A DNA stretch of 64,000 nt from Sphingomonadales bacterium (GCA_017309275.1 JAFKLT010000049.1:16072-80071); one strand, 5' to 3'. Positions 27,470 through 37,587 are shown, counted from the first letter of the stretch. Translations and numbers: made by a program. Notes: generated from the sequence alone by a model not told the origin.

Positions 27470-27489
27470 CCCCCTTATTTAGCCGAAGA

Positions 27490-29835
27490 TCAGAATTTGA
27501 CCGTGCCGGTCACGAAGATCTGGCGCGGGTTGCCGTAAAAGGCGGTCAGCGTGCCTTCGCGGCCGAGCGCCGCCTGCGGCAGCCCGTTGGCGCCGTTGAT
27601 GATGGCGCCCGTAGTCGGATTGGCGACGACGAAGGTATAGCCCGAGGTCTTATATTCCTTGTCGGTCAGATTCTTGCCGAACAGCCCGATGCTCCAGCGA
27701 TCGCCCGGCGCGGTGTAGATGATGCTGGCATCCCACAGCGCGAAACCCTTCTGGTCGATATAGGGGTTCGGGATTTCGAACTGGTGCGTCTTGCTGCGGT
27801 ACGACAGGGTGGTGCCGAAGCTGATATCGCCTTCGCCGACGGGCGCCGAATAGGCGAGCGTGCCGCTGGCGGTCCATTTCGGGGTATTCTGCACTTCGCG
27901 GAAGGCGGCGACGTCGGTCGGGACGCTCGCGATGTTGGCGATATATTCCTTATATTTGGCGTCGATATAGCCGAGTGCGGTCGACAGCGTCAGCCGGTCG
28001 CCGGCAGCGGCAAGGTCCTGACCCAGGCGGGCGCGGCCTTCGAATTCCAGACCCTTGAAGGTCGCCTTGCCCGCGTTCGACACGACGCCGCAGAAGCTGG
28101 GCAGGCCCGCAACGGTGCAGGCGACCGAGCCGGGGATCTGGACGTCGGTATAGTCCGCATAGAAGCCGGCGATCGCGACGTTCAGCGCGCCGTCGAGCAG
28201 GCTGCCCTTGTACCCGACTTCATAGCTTTCGACCTTTTCGGGACGGAAGCTCAGGAAGGCGGAGACTTCGTCGTTGGTCGGGCGGCCCGGGATGGCCGCG
28301 GGTGCATTGGCGCCGACGCCGCGCGGGTCGAAGCCGCCGCCTTTGAAGCCCTGCGAATAGCTGGCGTAGATATTATGCTCGGGCGTCGGCTTGAACGACA
28401 GCGAGACGCGCGGAGTGAATTTGTTGAAGCTGCGGCTGCCGTTGAAATTGGTGCTCGGCGCGCCGAAGGCGACCCCCGAACCGCCGAAGACGGGCGAGCC
28501 ACCGCCGAGATAGTTCTGGCGCAGAATATGCGCCTCGCGCTTGTCCCAGGTGTAGCGACCGCCGACCGACAGGCTGAGCTGGTCGGTGAAATCATAGGTG
28601 AAGTCGCCGAACACGGCATAGGTGTCGGTGTCGACGTCGGCCTCGGTAAAGGCGGTGAGGCCGGCGACGGTGGTGAACAGGCGCACGTCGAACAGCGTGT
28701 CGGCGGTCGCGGTCAGATAATAGAAACCGAGCAGGCCCTTCAGCTTGTCGCCTTCATAGAGAAGCTGGAATTCCTGGCTGAGCTGTTCGTTCAGATAGAT
28801 GCCCGGAACGTCCACATCGGCCGCGGGGAGCGCGTCGAAGTCGATCGGCGTGTAGCTGTTATCCTTGCGCCACGCGCTGATCGAACGGAGCGTGACCGTG
28901 TCGCTGAGCGCGGCCGTGACGTTCATGGCGAGGCCATAGGCCTCGATCTCCTGCTTCGGATCGTTGAGGCCGCCGCGCGTGTCGAACACATTGTCCAGAA
29001 CCGGCGCGCCCGACAACAGCCCCGGGATCAGGCGCGTGCCGCCGCGCGGATTGCTCTTGTCCTTGGTATAGTCGCCCGAGATGCGGATCAGCACCGGCGC
29101 GTCATAGCCGCCGAGTTCGATCGTGCCGCGGCCGGCCCACAGGTCCTTGTTATAGTTTTCGAGGCCGGTGGTCAGATTGTCGCCGAAACCGCCGCGCGAC
29201 AGGCGCGCGCCCGACACGCCGACGCGCAGCAGGTCGCCGATCGGCGCGCTGGCGGTGACGACCAGGTCGGCCTGCTCATAGGTGCCGAGCGTTCCCTTGA
29301 TCTTGACCGAGACGTCCTGCGGCAGCGGCTTGGTCACATATTTGACTGCGCCGCCGATCGTGTTGCGGCCATAGAGCGTACCCTGCGGACCGCGCAGCAC
29401 CTCGATCCGCTCGACGTCATAGATGTCGAGCACCGCGGCCTGCGGACGGTTGAGATAGACGTCGTCGAGATAGATGCCGACACCCTGTTCGAAGCCCGAT
29501 ACCGGATCCTGCTGGCCGACGCCGCGGATGAAGGCGCTGAGCGTCGAGTTCGAACCGCGCGACACTTCCAGCGTCGTGTTCGGGGTGGTCTGGCCGATGT
29601 CGGTGATGTCGATCGCACCCGCCTTTTCAAGCGCTTCGCCCGAATAGGCGGTGATCGCGACGGGAACGTCGATCAGGCGCTCGTCGCGGCGGCGCGCGGT
29701 GACGATGATCTCGTTGTCGCCGGTGTCTGCGCTCGCGCCTGCCTCCTGCGCAAAGGCGGCCGGGGTAAAGGCGAGCATCGAGAGCGCGCTCGTCGCATAG
29801 ATGGCGCGGCGCAGCGAACGGTCGAAAGGACGCAT
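27490..29835 (-). CDS. TonB-dependent outer-membrane receptor
   Basis: 781 residues from ATG 29835, with GGGAGA upstream. Signal peptide ends at 'PAAFAQ'. A TonB box-like 'DNEIIVTARRRDERLIDVP' precedes the plug, with 'GVGQQDPVSGFEQGVGIYLD' and 'IEVLRGPQGTLYGRNTIGGAV', typical of the sphingomonad FyuA-like group. The barrel ends in an aromatic '..FVTGTVKF'. Substrate unknown. It is divergent from a TetR regulator that probably controls it, and has no adjacent enzyme genes pointing to a substrate. Confidence 0.95.
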   Translation of the reverse strand: MRPFDRSLRRAIYATSALSMLAFTPAAFAQEAGASADTGDNEIIVTARRRDERLIDVPVAITAYSGEALEKAGAIDITDIGQTTPNTTLEVSRGSNSTLSAFIRGVGQQDPVSGFEQGVGIYLDDVYLNRPQAAVLDIYDVERIEVLRGPQGTLYGRNTIGGAVKYVTKPLPQDVSVKIKGTLGTYEQADLVVTASAPIGDLLRVGVSGARLSRGGFGDNLTTGLENYNKDLWAGRGTIELGGYDAPVLIRISGDYTKDKSNPRGGTRLIPGLLSGAPVLDNVFDTRGGLNDPKQEIEAYGLAMNVTAALSDTVTLRSISAWRKDNSYTPIDFDALPAADVDVPGIYLNEQLSQEFQLLYEGDKLKGLLGFYYLTATADTLFDVRLFTTVAGLTAFTEADVDTDTYAVFGDFTYDFTDQLSLSVGGRYTWDKREAHILRQNYLGGGSPVFGGSGVAFGAPSTNFNGSRSFNKFTPRVSLSFKPTPEHNIYASYSQGFKGGGFDPRGVGANAPAAIPGRPTNDEVSAFLSFRPEKVESYEVGYKGSLLDGALNVAIAGFYADYTDVQIPGSVACTVAGLPSFCGVVSNAGKATFKGLEFEGRARLGQDLAAAGDRLTLSTALGYIDAKYKEYIANIASVPTDVAAFREVQNTPKWTASGTLAYSAPVGEGDISFGTTLSYRSKTHQFEIPNPYIDQKGFALWDASIIYTAPGDRWSIGLFGKNLTDKEYKTSGYTFVVANPTTGAIINGANGLPQAALGREGTLTAFYGNPRQIFVTGTVKF

Positions 29836-29914
29836 GAAGTGTCTCCCAATGTCGGACGGCCCCTCGCCGTCCTTCGTGATTTTCTTGGGCCGGTCTTGCC
29901 AAGCCGCGACGCGG

Positions 29915-29943
29915 GCTATAATGAAACCTGAACCAAGTTTCAA
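29915..29943 (-). promoter_or_regulatory. Predicted promoter of the TonB-dependent receptor gene
   Basis: On the minus strand TTGAAA (29938-29943) and TATAGC (29915-29920) are 17 bases apart. The -35 element lies inside the palindrome at 29933-29948, so a repressor bound there would block it. Confidence 0.45.
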
Positions 29944-29948
29944 CTTGG
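29933..29948. promoter_or_regulatory. Perfect palindrome CCAAGTT-TC-AACTTGG, probable TetR operator
   Basis: Two seven-base arms with a two-base centre in the region between the divergent receptor and TetR genes. Size and symmetry fit a TetR-family operator. The link to the adjacent regulator is inference from position. Confidence 0.6.
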
Positions 29949-30039
29949 AATGTGTATCCGTCGCTTTTTGCTTGCCAGTGGTGCGAAAAAACCACGATGG
30001 CGCTAAAGGTCGATCGGATCGGGGGAGACGGAAGGCGTC

Positions 30040-30675
30040 ATGGATCAGCCGCGAACAGCGACAGCATCAGGCGAGATCGAGCATCGCGACAAGACGCCGC
30101 GTACCGAGCGCGGGCGCAAGACGCTGCGCAAGCTGCTTGACGCCGCGGCGATCGAATTCGGCGAGCGCGGCTTTCACGAGGCGTCGATCAGCGCGATCAC
30201 GCGGCGTGCCGGCACCGCGCTGGGCAGTTTTTACACCTACTTCGATTCGAAGGACGAAATCTTCCAGGCGCTGGTCCGCTATATGAGCGAGCAGCTCCGC
30301 GACCATGTCACGCCGCTGGTCCAGGCCGCGCCCGACGAGATCAGCGCCGAGCGGATCGGCCTTGAATCCTATCTGGGCTTTGTGCGCGAGCATAAGGAAA
30401 TCTATCGCATCATCGATGAGGCCGAATTCGTCGACTATGCGAGCTATCGCAGCCATTATGAAACCACTGTCGCTCGCGTGCGGCAGCGGTTGGAGGGCGG
30501 CGCGGCGCGCGGCGAGATTCGCGCCGACGTCGGCGAAATTCACGCCTGGGCGATCGGCGGAATGAACGTCTTCCTGGGCATGCGCTATGGCCTGTGGGAC
30601 GAAGACGCCGACATTTCGGAGATCGCGCGGATCGCCAACGATCTGCTCGCCAACGGGCTGAAGAAACAGGATTAG
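30040..30675 (+). CDS. TetR family transcriptional regulator
   Basis: 211 residues. The DNA-binding domain covers about 20-75 with 'LLDAAAIEFGERGFHEASIS' and 'ITRRAGTALGSFYTYFDSKDEIFQALV', the TetR signature. The C-terminal ligand domain is helical and unassigned. It is divergent from a TonB-dependent receptor over a perfect palindrome, so it most likely controls that receptor and itself. Ribosome-binding sequence GGGGGAGACGGAAGG precedes the ATG. Confidence 0.92.
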   Translation: MDQPRTATASGEIEHRDKTPRTERGRKTLRKLLDAAAIEFGERGFHEASISAITRRAGTALGSFYTYFDSKDEIFQALVRYMSEQLRDHVTPLVQAAPDEISAERIGLESYLGFVREHKEIYRIIDEAEFVDYASYRSHYETTVARVRQRLEGGAARGEIRADVGEIHAWAIGGMNVFLGMRYGLWDEDADISEIARIANDLLANGLKKQD

Positions 30676-30715
30676 GCGAGCGATCCCATCCGGGCGATGC
30701 CGTGGATCGGAGCTT

Positions 30716-31309
30716 TTAAGTCCTGGAAATCAGAAAGATCGCATGCTCGGCGCGCCAGCTTGCGGCGGCGTCGCTCGTCGGCTTGTCGCCTGACAGATAC
30801 CAGGCGCGCTCGACCCTGATGCCCTGTGCGCGGACGAGGTCGCGAAAGTCGCTGACGGTCACGTGGTGGATATTCGGCGTTTCGTACCAAGCGACCGGCA
30901 ACAGCCGCGTCACCGGCATGCGCCCGCGCCAGAGCAGGTTGAGCCGCACGCGCCAGTGCGCGAAATTGGGAAAGCTGACGAAGGCGCGTGGCGCGATCCG
31001 CAGCAGTTCGCCGATGATCAGGTCGGGCCGTTCGGTCGTCTGCAGCGTTTGCGACAGGATCGCATAATCGAACGCATCGCCCGGATAGTCGGCAAGGTCG
31101 TGGTTGACGTCGCCCTGCACCACCGACAGCCCCTGCGCCATCGCCGCCTCGATCGCCACTGGATCGATTTCGAGGCCGCGCGCATCCACCTGTTTGTGCG
31201 CGCGCAGTTCGGCCATCAGCGTCCCGTCGCCGCAGCCGATGTCCAATATGCGCGACCGCGCCGGCACCGCGTCGGCAATGATGCCGAGGTCGGGACGAAG
31301 CGCGCTCAC
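30716..31309 (-). CDS. metW: Methionine biosynthesis protein MetW
   Basis: 197 residues of a class I methyltransferase-like protein: '[17 protein letters not shown]' SAM motif at about 19-35, '[14 protein letters not shown]' motif II, and the MetW-specific '[20 protein letters not shown]'. It always sits with metX and is needed for full homoserine acetylation in proteobacteria. Start overlaps the metX stop by four bases. Confidence 0.95.
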   Translation of the reverse strand: MSALRPDLGIIADAVPARSRILDIGCGDGTLMAELRAHKQVDARGLEIDPVAIEAAMAQGLSVVQGDVNHDLADYPGDAFDYAILSQTLQTTERPDLIIGELLRIAPRAFVSFPNFAHWRVRLNLLWRGRMPVTRLLPVAWYETPNIHHVTVSDFRDLVRAQGIRVERAWYLSGDKPTSDAAASWRAEHAIFLISRT

Positions 31310-32427
31310 CAGCCGGCTCCCAAGGCACCAGCCATAATGCGGTCGAGCGCGGGGACGTCGAGAAGGAAGCTATCGTGGCCGAAGGGGGCCGACAGTTCGA
31401 CGAAGCTGGCCGCGGCGCCGACCGAATGCAGCGCCTGGACGATGCGACGCGATTCGGCGGTGGGATAGAGCCAGTCGGTGTCGAAGCTGACGAGCGTGAA
31501 ACGCACATCCTTCGCGTCGGCGAAGGCGCCGGCGAGGCGGCCATCGTGCGGCTCGGCAAGATCGAAATAGTCCATCGCGCGCGTGATATAGAGATAGGCG
31601 TTGGCGTCGAACCGGTCGGTGAAGGCCAGCCCCTGGTGCCGCAGATAGGATTCGATCTGGAAATCGGCGTCGAAGCCGAAGCTCTTGATGTCGCGCGCCT
31701 GCAGGCGGCGGCCGAACTTTTCGGTCAGACCCTCCTCAGACAGATAGGTGATGTGCGCCGCCATCCGGGCGACCGCCAGCCCCTTGGTCGGCGCGCGCGC
31801 GCTGCCGTAATATTGGCCGTCCTGCCAGTCGGGGTCGGCCATGATCGCTTGGCGCCCGACTTCGTGGAACGCGATGTTCTGGGCCGAATGCCGCGCCGCG
31901 CTGGCGATGACGACCGCCGAAGCGATACGATCAGGATAGGTCGCGGCCCAGCCAAGCGCCTGCATCCCGCCCATCGACCCGCCGATGACGGCATGAAGCC
32001 GCGCTATGCCGAGATGATCGAGCAGCATCGCCTGCGCCCGCACCATGTCGGTGATCGTGATGACCGGGAAATGCATGCCCAGCGGCGCGCCGCTGACTGC
32101 ATCGGGCGACGCCGGCCCGCTCGTCCCCATGCAGCTGCCGAGGACATTGGCACAGATCACGAAAAAGCGGTCGGTGTCGATCGGCTTGCCGGGGCCGACC
32201 ATGCGCGCCCACCAGCCGGGCTTGCCGGTCGCGGGATGGTCGCTCGCGACATATTGGTCGCCGGTCAGCGCATGGCAGATGAGCACGGCGTTCGCCTTGT
32301 CGGCATCGAGCGCGCCATAGCTTTGATAGGCGATCGTCACCGACGGCAGCACCTGTCCGCTGTCGAGCGGCAGCGGCGCGCCGATCGTCACGCTTTGATG
32401 CTGGATCTGGTGAAGCAGGCTCGCCAT
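31306..32427 (-). CDS. metX: Homoserine O-acetyltransferase
   Basis: 373 residues from ATG 32427; upstream in-frame codons run into the hisC leader. Alpha/beta-hydrolase fold with nucleophile Ser in '[14 protein letters not shown]', '[14 protein letters not shown]' carrying the Asp and '[12 protein letters not shown]' carrying the His. '[17 protein letters not shown]' is the MetX signature. It starts the direct sulfhydrylation or transsulfuration branch of methionine synthesis. Coupled to metW. Confidence 0.95.
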   Translation of the reverse strand: MASLLHQIQHQSVTIGAPLPLDSGQVLPSVTIAYQSYGALDADKANAVLICHALTGDQYVASDHPATGKPGWWARMVGPGKPIDTDRFFVICANVLGSCMGTSGPASPDAVSGAPLGMHFPVITITDMVRAQAMLLDHLGIARLHAVIGGSMGGMQALGWAATYPDRIASAVVIASAARHSAQNIAFHEVGRQAIMADPDWQDGQYYGSARAPTKGLAVARMAAHITYLSEEGLTEKFGRRLQARDIKSFGFDADFQIESYLRHQGLAFTDRFDANAYLYITRAMDYFDLAEPHDGRLAGAFADAKDVRFTLVSFDTDWLYPTAESRRIVQALHSVGAAASFVELSAPFGHDSFLLDVPALDRIMAGALGAGW

Positions 32428-32506
32428 GATGCGCGCGGGGCTAAGCGGACGCGGGCACCCTGTCAACGTACTGGACTCGGCGGGCGCAGCCGTTAAACGG
32501 CGCGGC

Positions 32507-33622
32507 ATGACCGACGCGACCCCCACCCTCACTCCGAAGCCGTGGATCAGCGGCATCGCTCCCTATGTTCCCGGCAAGTCGGCGGGCGCTGACGGCCGTC
32601 CGTTGATCAAGCTCAGCGCGAACGAAAATCCGCTCGGGACCGGGGAAAAGGCGCGCGAGGCGTTTCATGCGTCGCAGGGCGCGGCCGACGCGTTGTCGCG
32701 CTATCCCGATCCCGGCGCGACCGAGCTGCGCGAGGCGATCGCCGCCAAGTTCGGGCTCGATCCCGCGCGGATCATCTGCGGCAACGGGTCGGACGAGCTG
32801 CTTCATCTCGCGGCGGGCACCTATGCCGGTCCGGGCGACGAGATTCTGTATGTCCGCTATGGCTTCGCGGTCTATGAAATCGCCGCGCGCCGCGTCGGCG
32901 CTATTCCGGTCGAGGCCGACGATCGCGATTATGCGACCGACGTCGATGCGTTGCTCGCGGCGGTGACCGAGCGGACGCGCGTCGTCTATCTCGCCAACCC
33001 GAACAATCCCACGGGAACGCTCGCGACGCGTGAGGAGGTTGCGCGGCTCTATGCGGGATTGCCGCGCGACGTGCTGTTCGTCATCGACCAGGCCTATTCC
33101 GAATATCTGTCGGACGAAGAGGACGACGGCGGCCTGGAACTCGCGAAGACCCAGCCGAACGTCTTCGTCACGCGCACCTTTTCCAAGATTCACGGGCTTG
33201 CCGCCGAGCGTATCGGTTGGGGCTATGCCGCGGCCGAGGTGATTTCGGCGCTGCACCGCATCCGCCTGCCGTTCAACGTCACGCGCGCGGGACAGGCGGC
33301 GGCGGTCGCGGCGCTGGGCGACGAGGCATTCGTCGCGCACAGCCGCGATCATAATGCGAAATGGCGCGCGTGGCTGGCGCAGGAGCTTGAAGCGCTCGGC
33401 AATCACGGCATTCGCATCGTGCCGTCGGCGACCAACTTCCTGCTCGTGCTGTTCGAGGGCGCGGTGAGCGCGGAGACGTTATACAACCGGCTGATGGACG
33501 CGGGTTATATCGTGCGCTGGTTGCCCGGGCAGGGGATTCCGCAGGCGCTGCGCATGACGATCGGTACCGAGGAAGAGACGCGCGGGCTCGCGGCGGCGAT
33601 CCGCGCCGCGCTGGCCGGCTGA
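32507..33622 (+). CDS. hisC: Histidinol-phosphate aminotransferase
   Basis: 371 residues from ATG 32507. PLP-dependent class I/II aminotransferase: '[10 protein letters not shown]' at the N-terminus, '[11 protein letters not shown]', and the PLP Lys in '[18 protein letters not shown]'. Fused in expression to a TyrA gene (one-base overlap), so it may serve both histidine and aromatic amino acid transamination, as in other alphaproteobacteria. Confidence 0.93.
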   Translation: MTDATPTLTPKPWISGIAPYVPGKSAGADGRPLIKLSANENPLGTGEKAREAFHASQGAADALSRYPDPGATELREAIAAKFGLDPARIICGNGSDELLHLAAGTYAGPGDEILYVRYGFAVYEIAARRVGAIPVEADDRDYATDVDALLAAVTERTRVVYLANPNNPTGTLATREEVARLYAGLPRDVLFVIDQAYSEYLSDEEDDGGLELAKTQPNVFVTRTFSKIHGLAAERIGWGYAAAEVISALHRIRLPFNVTRAGQAAAVAALGDEAFVAHSRDHNAKWRAWLAQELEALGNHGIRIVPSATNFLLVLFEGAVSAETLYNRLMDAGYIVRWLPGQGIPQALRMTIGTEEETRGLAAAIRAALAG

Positions 33623-34524
33623 TGGCGATCGCGAATGTCACGATCGTCGGGCTTGGACTGATCGGTTCGTCGATCGCGCGCGCGGTCGGCGAGCGTCTGC
33701 CGTTGGTGACGGTGACCGGGCATGACGCCAGCGCCGACGTGCGCGAACAGGCGCGCGCGCTTGGTCTCTGCGACAGGATCGCCGACGATGCGGCGGATGC
33801 GGTCGCTGCCGCCGACCTAGTCATATTGGCGGTCCCCGTGGGCCGCATGGCCGACGCCGCGCGCGTGATGGCGCCGGGGCTGAAGGCCGATGCGATCATC
33901 TCCGACGTCGGCTCGTCGAAGGCGGGCGTCGCCGATGCGCTGGCAAAGGCGCTCCCCGATCATATCGTGATCCCGGCGCATCCCGTTGCCGGCACCGAGA
34001 ATAGCGGTCCCGCGGCAGGCTTTGCGACGCTGTTCGAGGGGCGCTGGTGTATCGTGACGCCTGGCGCCGATGCCTCTGCTGACGCTGTGGCGACGCTCGG
34101 CGGCTTCTGGGAGGCGCTCGGCGCGAAAGTTGAGACGATGGACCCCGTGCACCACGACATGGTGCTGGCGGTGACAAGCCATCTGCCACACCTTATCGCT
34201 TATACGATCGTCGGCACCGCGAGCGAGCTGGAGGAGGTGACCGAGAGCGAGGTCATCAAATATTCGGCGGGCGGCTTTCGTGATTTCACGCGCATCGCGG
34301 CGAGCGACCCGGTGATGTGGCGCGACGTGTTTCTTGCGAACAAGGATGCGGTGCTCGCGACCCTGCAGCGCTTCAACGAGGATCTGACCGTGCTTCAGCA
34401 GGCGATCCGGCGCGGCGATGCCGACAAGCTGGAGGATTGGTTTACGCGCACGCGCGCAATCCGCCGTTCGATCATTGCCGAAGGTCAGGACGATGCGGCG
34501 CCCGACTTCGGGCGCAAGCACTAG
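33622..34524 (+). CDS. tyrA: Prephenate/arogenate dehydrogenase
   Basis: 300 residues. Rossmann motif 'VTIVGLGLIGSSIARAVGE', 'HPVAGTENSGPAAG' and 'SHLPHLIAYTIVGTA' are the TyrA core. It oxidises prephenate or arogenate on the way to tyrosine; cofactor and substrate preference cannot be told from the motifs. ATG overlaps the hisC stop by one base. Confidence 0.93.
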   Translation: MAIANVTIVGLGLIGSSIARAVGERLPLVTVTGHDASADVREQARALGLCDRIADDAADAVAAADLVILAVPVGRMADAARVMAPGLKADAIISDVGSSKAGVADALAKALPDHIVIPAHPVAGTENSGPAAGFATLFEGRWCIVTPGADASADAVATLGGFWEALGAKVETMDPVHHDMVLAVTSHLPHLIAYTIVGTASELEEVTESEVIKYSAGGFRDFTRIAASDPVMWRDVFLANKDAVLATLQRFNEDLTVLQQAIRRGDADKLEDWFTRTRAIRRSIIAEGQDDAAPDFGRKH

Positions 34525-34532
34525 GCCATAGA

Positions 34533-35264
34533 TCAGGCCGGAGATTCGCTTTCGAGCAGCGCCTCGGGCGGGTTGAGCGCATTGATCGCGCGCCAGACGC
34601 GCTCCTCGGCTTCCTCGCGCGGCAGGCCGGCGGGGATCGTCTCGCCGATACGATAGGTGATCGTCCCCGGCCATTTGACCCAGCGGCGTGGCGGATAGAC
34701 GAGGCCGCTGTTCACCGCGACGGGGATGACCGGCACGCCAAGCATGCGATAGACGCCGGCAAAGCCCGAACGGAGCGGGGGCGCCTTGCCATGGGGGACG
34801 CGCGTACCTTCGGCGAACAGCACGAGCGGGCGATCCTTGGCGAGCGCAGCCTTCGCAGCGTTCAACATTGCGCGCATCGCCTTGCCGCCGCCGTCGCGGT
34901 CGACTGGAATCAGGCCATAGAAAGCCGCAGCCTGGCCCCAGACCGGGATCGAGAAAAGCTGCTCCTTTGCAAACACCGCGGGGTGCTTGAACAGCATCGG
35001 CTGCTCGATCGTTTCGAACGCGCCCTCGTGCTTGAAGACGTAAAGCACGGGGATGTCGGGCATCTCGCCTTCGACGACGATCTTGTGGCCCAGCACAAAG
35101 CGGCAGATCAGCCGGTGAAATTGCGCCCAGATCCGGACGAACCAGATCGTCGCATGGTGCGAGATCGGCAGCGAGATCACCGCGCCGATCGACGAGATGC
35201 CGCTCATGATCACGAACAGGATCCAGAACAGGATCGAGCGGAGAAGGGCGATGGTATAGCGCAT
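34533..35264 (-). CDS. plsC: 1-acyl-sn-glycerol-3-phosphate acyltransferase
   Basis: 243 residues with an N-terminal membrane helix pair. Acyltransferase block I reads 'VFKHEGAFETIEQP', an H-x4-E form rather than the usual H-x4-D; this variant is known in some bacterial PlsC proteins. Block III 'LFAEGTRVPHGKA' and block IV 'VPVIPVAVNSG' are present. It acylates lysophosphatidate to phosphatidate. Downstream of, and probably co-transcribed with, the ydcF-like, ftsX and ftsE genes. Confidence 0.9.
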   Translation of the reverse strand: MRYTIALLRSILFWILFVIMSGISSIGAVISLPISHHATIWFVRIWAQFHRLICRFVLGHKIVVEGEMPDIPVLYVFKHEGAFETIEQPMLFKHPAVFAKEQLFSIPVWGQAAAFYGLIPVDRDGGGKAMRAMLNAAKAALAKDRPLVLFAEGTRVPHGKAPPLRSGFAGVYRMLGVPVIPVAVNSGLVYPPRRWVKWPGTITYRIGETIPAGLPREEAEERVWRAINALNPPEALLESESPA

Positions 35265-35274
35265 CGGCGCCGCT

Positions 35275-35805
35275 TTAGAGCCCGAGCACGCCGCCCGCCA
35301 GCCCCGCGAGATATTTATGATATTCGCGGAACAGCGTCGCAAAGTTCGGTTGGCTGCGTACAGCGTCGGGCAGAATGGTCACCTTGTCGCCCACCGCGCG
35401 GCCGATTTCATATTCGGCGCGGCGCATATGCCAGTCGGTCGTGATCAGCCGGATGCTCTTGTAGTTGCGCCGCGCAACCCAGGTCGCGACCTCGGTCGCG
35501 TTCGAGCGCGTATCCTCGGCCTCGAACCCCAGCGCGATGCAGCAGTCGAACAATTTCTGCGGGCGTTTATACTCGGCGGCGAGTTCGCGGGGCTTCACCT
35601 CGCGCGAGACGCCGCTGATAAGCAGGCGCCCGGCATCGCCGGCCTCGAGCCGTTCGAGCGCACGGTCGATGCGGCCGGGTCCGCCGGTCAGCACGACGAT
35701 CGCGTCGGTCTTTTGCGCCGGCGCGGGTTGCGGCAGCAACAGGGCGAACCAGGCAAAGCCGAGTACCCAGGCAAGAAACAACAGAGAAATCAGTCGTTTG
35801 ATCAT
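35275..35805 (-). CDS. YdcF-like DUF218 membrane-anchored protein
   Basis: 176 residues from ATG 35805. One N-terminal membrane helix, then the DUF218 domain with 'DAIVVLTGGPGRIDRALERL', 'LLISGVSREVKP', 'DTRSNATEVATW' and 'LITTDWHMRRAE'. Members act on envelope glycans or lipid carriers (ElyC, SanA) but the exact role is not known. Four-base overlap with the ftsX stop ties it to the cell-division pair. Confidence 0.9.
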   Translation of the reverse strand: MIKRLISLLFLAWVLGFAWFALLLPQPAPAQKTDAIVVLTGGPGRIDRALERLEAGDAGRLLISGVSREVKPRELAAEYKRPQKLFDCCIALGFEAEDTRSNATEVATWVARRNYKSIRLITTDWHMRRAEYEIGRAVGDKVTILPDAVRSQPNFATLFREYHKYLAGLAGGVLGL

Positions 35806-36710
35806 AGAATCTTCTGGAGTGCGGCGAGCAGCGTCTGCCGCGCCGTCAGGGCTGCGAGCGCGATAGCCAATAGCGGCAGCGCCAGCAAGAGCGCCCAGCC
35901 GGCGGCGCCGAGCGACGCCGTCGCGGCGAGCCCGGAGGTTATTCCCGACCATTGCCAGCCGATCAGCAGCAAGATCGCCGCGGCGACCGCAGTGCCGAGT
36001 GCGATGCCATAGGCGGTGTCGATCGCGATGCGGCGCTGAAACAGGCGCGTGATCTGCTGGTCGGTGGCGCCGATCAGGTGCAGCATCTCGATCGTCGCAT
36101 AATGGGTGCCCAGCGCGGCGCGCGCGGTCATGATCACGATTGCCGCGCTGGCGGCCGTCATCAGCAGGACGAGCGCCCCCGCGATCCACGCGAGCGAGCG
36201 GATCAGCCGCGCGACCGGGCCAAGCCATTCGGCGTGCGGAATGATGCGCGCGCCCGGCGCCACGCGTTCGACGAGTGCGCGGAGCTGCGCCATATGGCCT
36301 GCGCGATCCTCGCCGACGAAGTCGATATCGACCAGCGCGGGAAGGGGAAGCGACTGAAGCACTGGGTCGTCGCCTTCGGCGCTGCCGAACCATTGGCCCA
36401 GCGTCGCCCTCAATTCGGCCTGTTCGACCGCGCGCGCCGATCGCACGAAGGGCTGTGCCGCGGCGGCGCGGCGCAATGCCGCCGCCTGTTCGGCGCGGGT
36501 GATCGGGTTGGCGGTGACGATCTGCACCGTGACGCGCCCGGCGATCGCGTCTCCGATCGCATTTGCCGACCGCGCGAGGCCGACCCCCGCCGCGGCGGCG
36601 AGCAGCGTCAGCAGCATCAGGATGGCAATGACCCAAGGCGTCGGTCCCGACAGGCGGCGGTCGGGAAGCAAGCGGCGATGCTGGGCGGGGACGCGCGGGA
36701 TGATCATCAC
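35802..36710 (-). CDS. ftsX: Cell-division ABC transporter subunit FtsX
   Basis: 302 residues: a cytoplasmic N-terminus, helix 1 (about 26-46), a periplasmic domain of ~120 residues and three C-terminal helices, with 'HYATIEMLHLIGATDQQI' typical of FtsX. It recruits and regulates septal peptidoglycan hydrolases with FtsE. Its start overlaps the ftsE stop by four bases. Confidence 0.92.
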   Translation of the reverse strand: MMIIPRVPAQHRRLLPDRRLSGPTPWVIAILMLLTLLAAAAGVGLARSANAIGDAIAGRVTVQIVTANPITRAEQAAALRRAAAAQPFVRSARAVEQAELRATLGQWFGSAEGDDPVLQSLPLPALVDIDFVGEDRAGHMAQLRALVERVAPGARIIPHAEWLGPVARLIRSLAWIAGALVLLMTAASAAIVIMTARAALGTHYATIEMLHLIGATDQQITRLFQRRIAIDTAYGIALGTAVAAAILLLIGWQWSGITSGLAATASLGAAGWALLLALPLLAIALAALTARQTLLAALQKIL

Positions 36711-37429
36711 GACCTGTTCGGCGGATAGCGCAGCGCGCCCGTGGGGTCCGACAGCCGGCCCTTTTCCAGCCGCATCATCTGCGCATTCTCGATGCGGCTG
36801 ATCAGGTGAATGTCGTGGGTCGCGACGACGACGGTGGTGCCAAGGCGGTTCAGCGCCTCGAACAATCCCAGCAGTCGCATCGCCATGTCGGGGTCGACGT
36901 TACCCGTCGGTTCGTCGGCGACCAGAAGCTGCGGGCGCGCGATCACTGCGCGCGCGATGGCGACGCGCTGCTGCTCGCCGCCCGACAGCGTCGGCGGAAA
37001 GGCGTGTGCGCGATCGCCAAGGCCGATCCAGCTCAGCATTTCGCCCACCGGACCCGACAGATCCTCTTCGCTGACGCCCGCGATGCGGAGCGGCAGCGCG
37101 ATATTGTCGCGCGCCGACAGATGCGGGATCAGCCGGAAGTCCTGGAACACGACGCCGATGCGGCGGCGAAAGCCGGGCAGGCGGTGGCGCGGCATGCTGA
37201 CCAGATCCTCGCCGAACAATCGCACGATACCGCGGCTGGGCCGCTGCGCGAGGTACAGCATCTTCAGCAGCGATGTCTTGCCCGCGCCCGACGCACCGGT
37301 GAGAAAATAGAAGCTGCCGGGCTGCAGGTTGAAGCTGACATCGCTCAAAACCTCGGCATCAGGGCCATAACGAAGGCCAACGCCGCTGAATTCCACCATG
37401 GCCCCGCCGGGACGAGGGGGCGAGGTCAT
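36707..37429 (-). CDS. ftsE: Cell-division ATP-binding protein FtsE
   Basis: 240 residues from ATG 37429 (ATG 37399 also possible). Walker A 'GASGAGKTSLLKML', 'VFQDFRLIPHLSARDNIALP' Q-loop, signature 'LSGGEQQRVAIARAV', Walker B 'LLVADEPTGNVDP' and 'ATHDIHLI'. The 'FRRRIGVVFQDFRLI' wording separates FtsE from other small ABC ATPases. First gene of an ftsE-ftsX-ydcF-plsC run. Confidence 0.95.
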   Translation of the reverse strand: MTSPPRPGGAMVEFSGVGLRYGPDAEVLSDVSFNLQPGSFYFLTGASGAGKTSLLKMLYLAQRPSRGIVRLFGEDLVSMPRHRLPGFRRRIGVVFQDFRLIPHLSARDNIALPLRIAGVSEEDLSGPVGEMLSWIGLGDRAHAFPPTLSGGEQQRVAIARAVIARPQLLVADEPTGNVDPDMAMRLLGLFEALNRLGTTVVVATHDIHLISRIENAQMMRLEKGRLSDPTGALRYPPNRS

Positions 37430-37587
37430 GACGCCACCGCCACGCGGAATCGCGGCCCGAAAGCGACGCGGAACTGGGCGGTTGGGGCGCTCATGCCCCC
37501 GCCTGTTACATGCCTGTCCACAGAGGTAAAGCGGGAAGCGCAACGCGGCGCTTGCAACGCGCGAATCGGCGTGTTTAGAGGGGCTCC

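Noticed and set aside
27784-29931. Open frame of about 715 codons on the plus strand opposite the TonB-dependent receptor
   Set aside because: Repetitive charged/Ala-rich translation typical of an antisense frame; the receptor on the other strand is clearly real.
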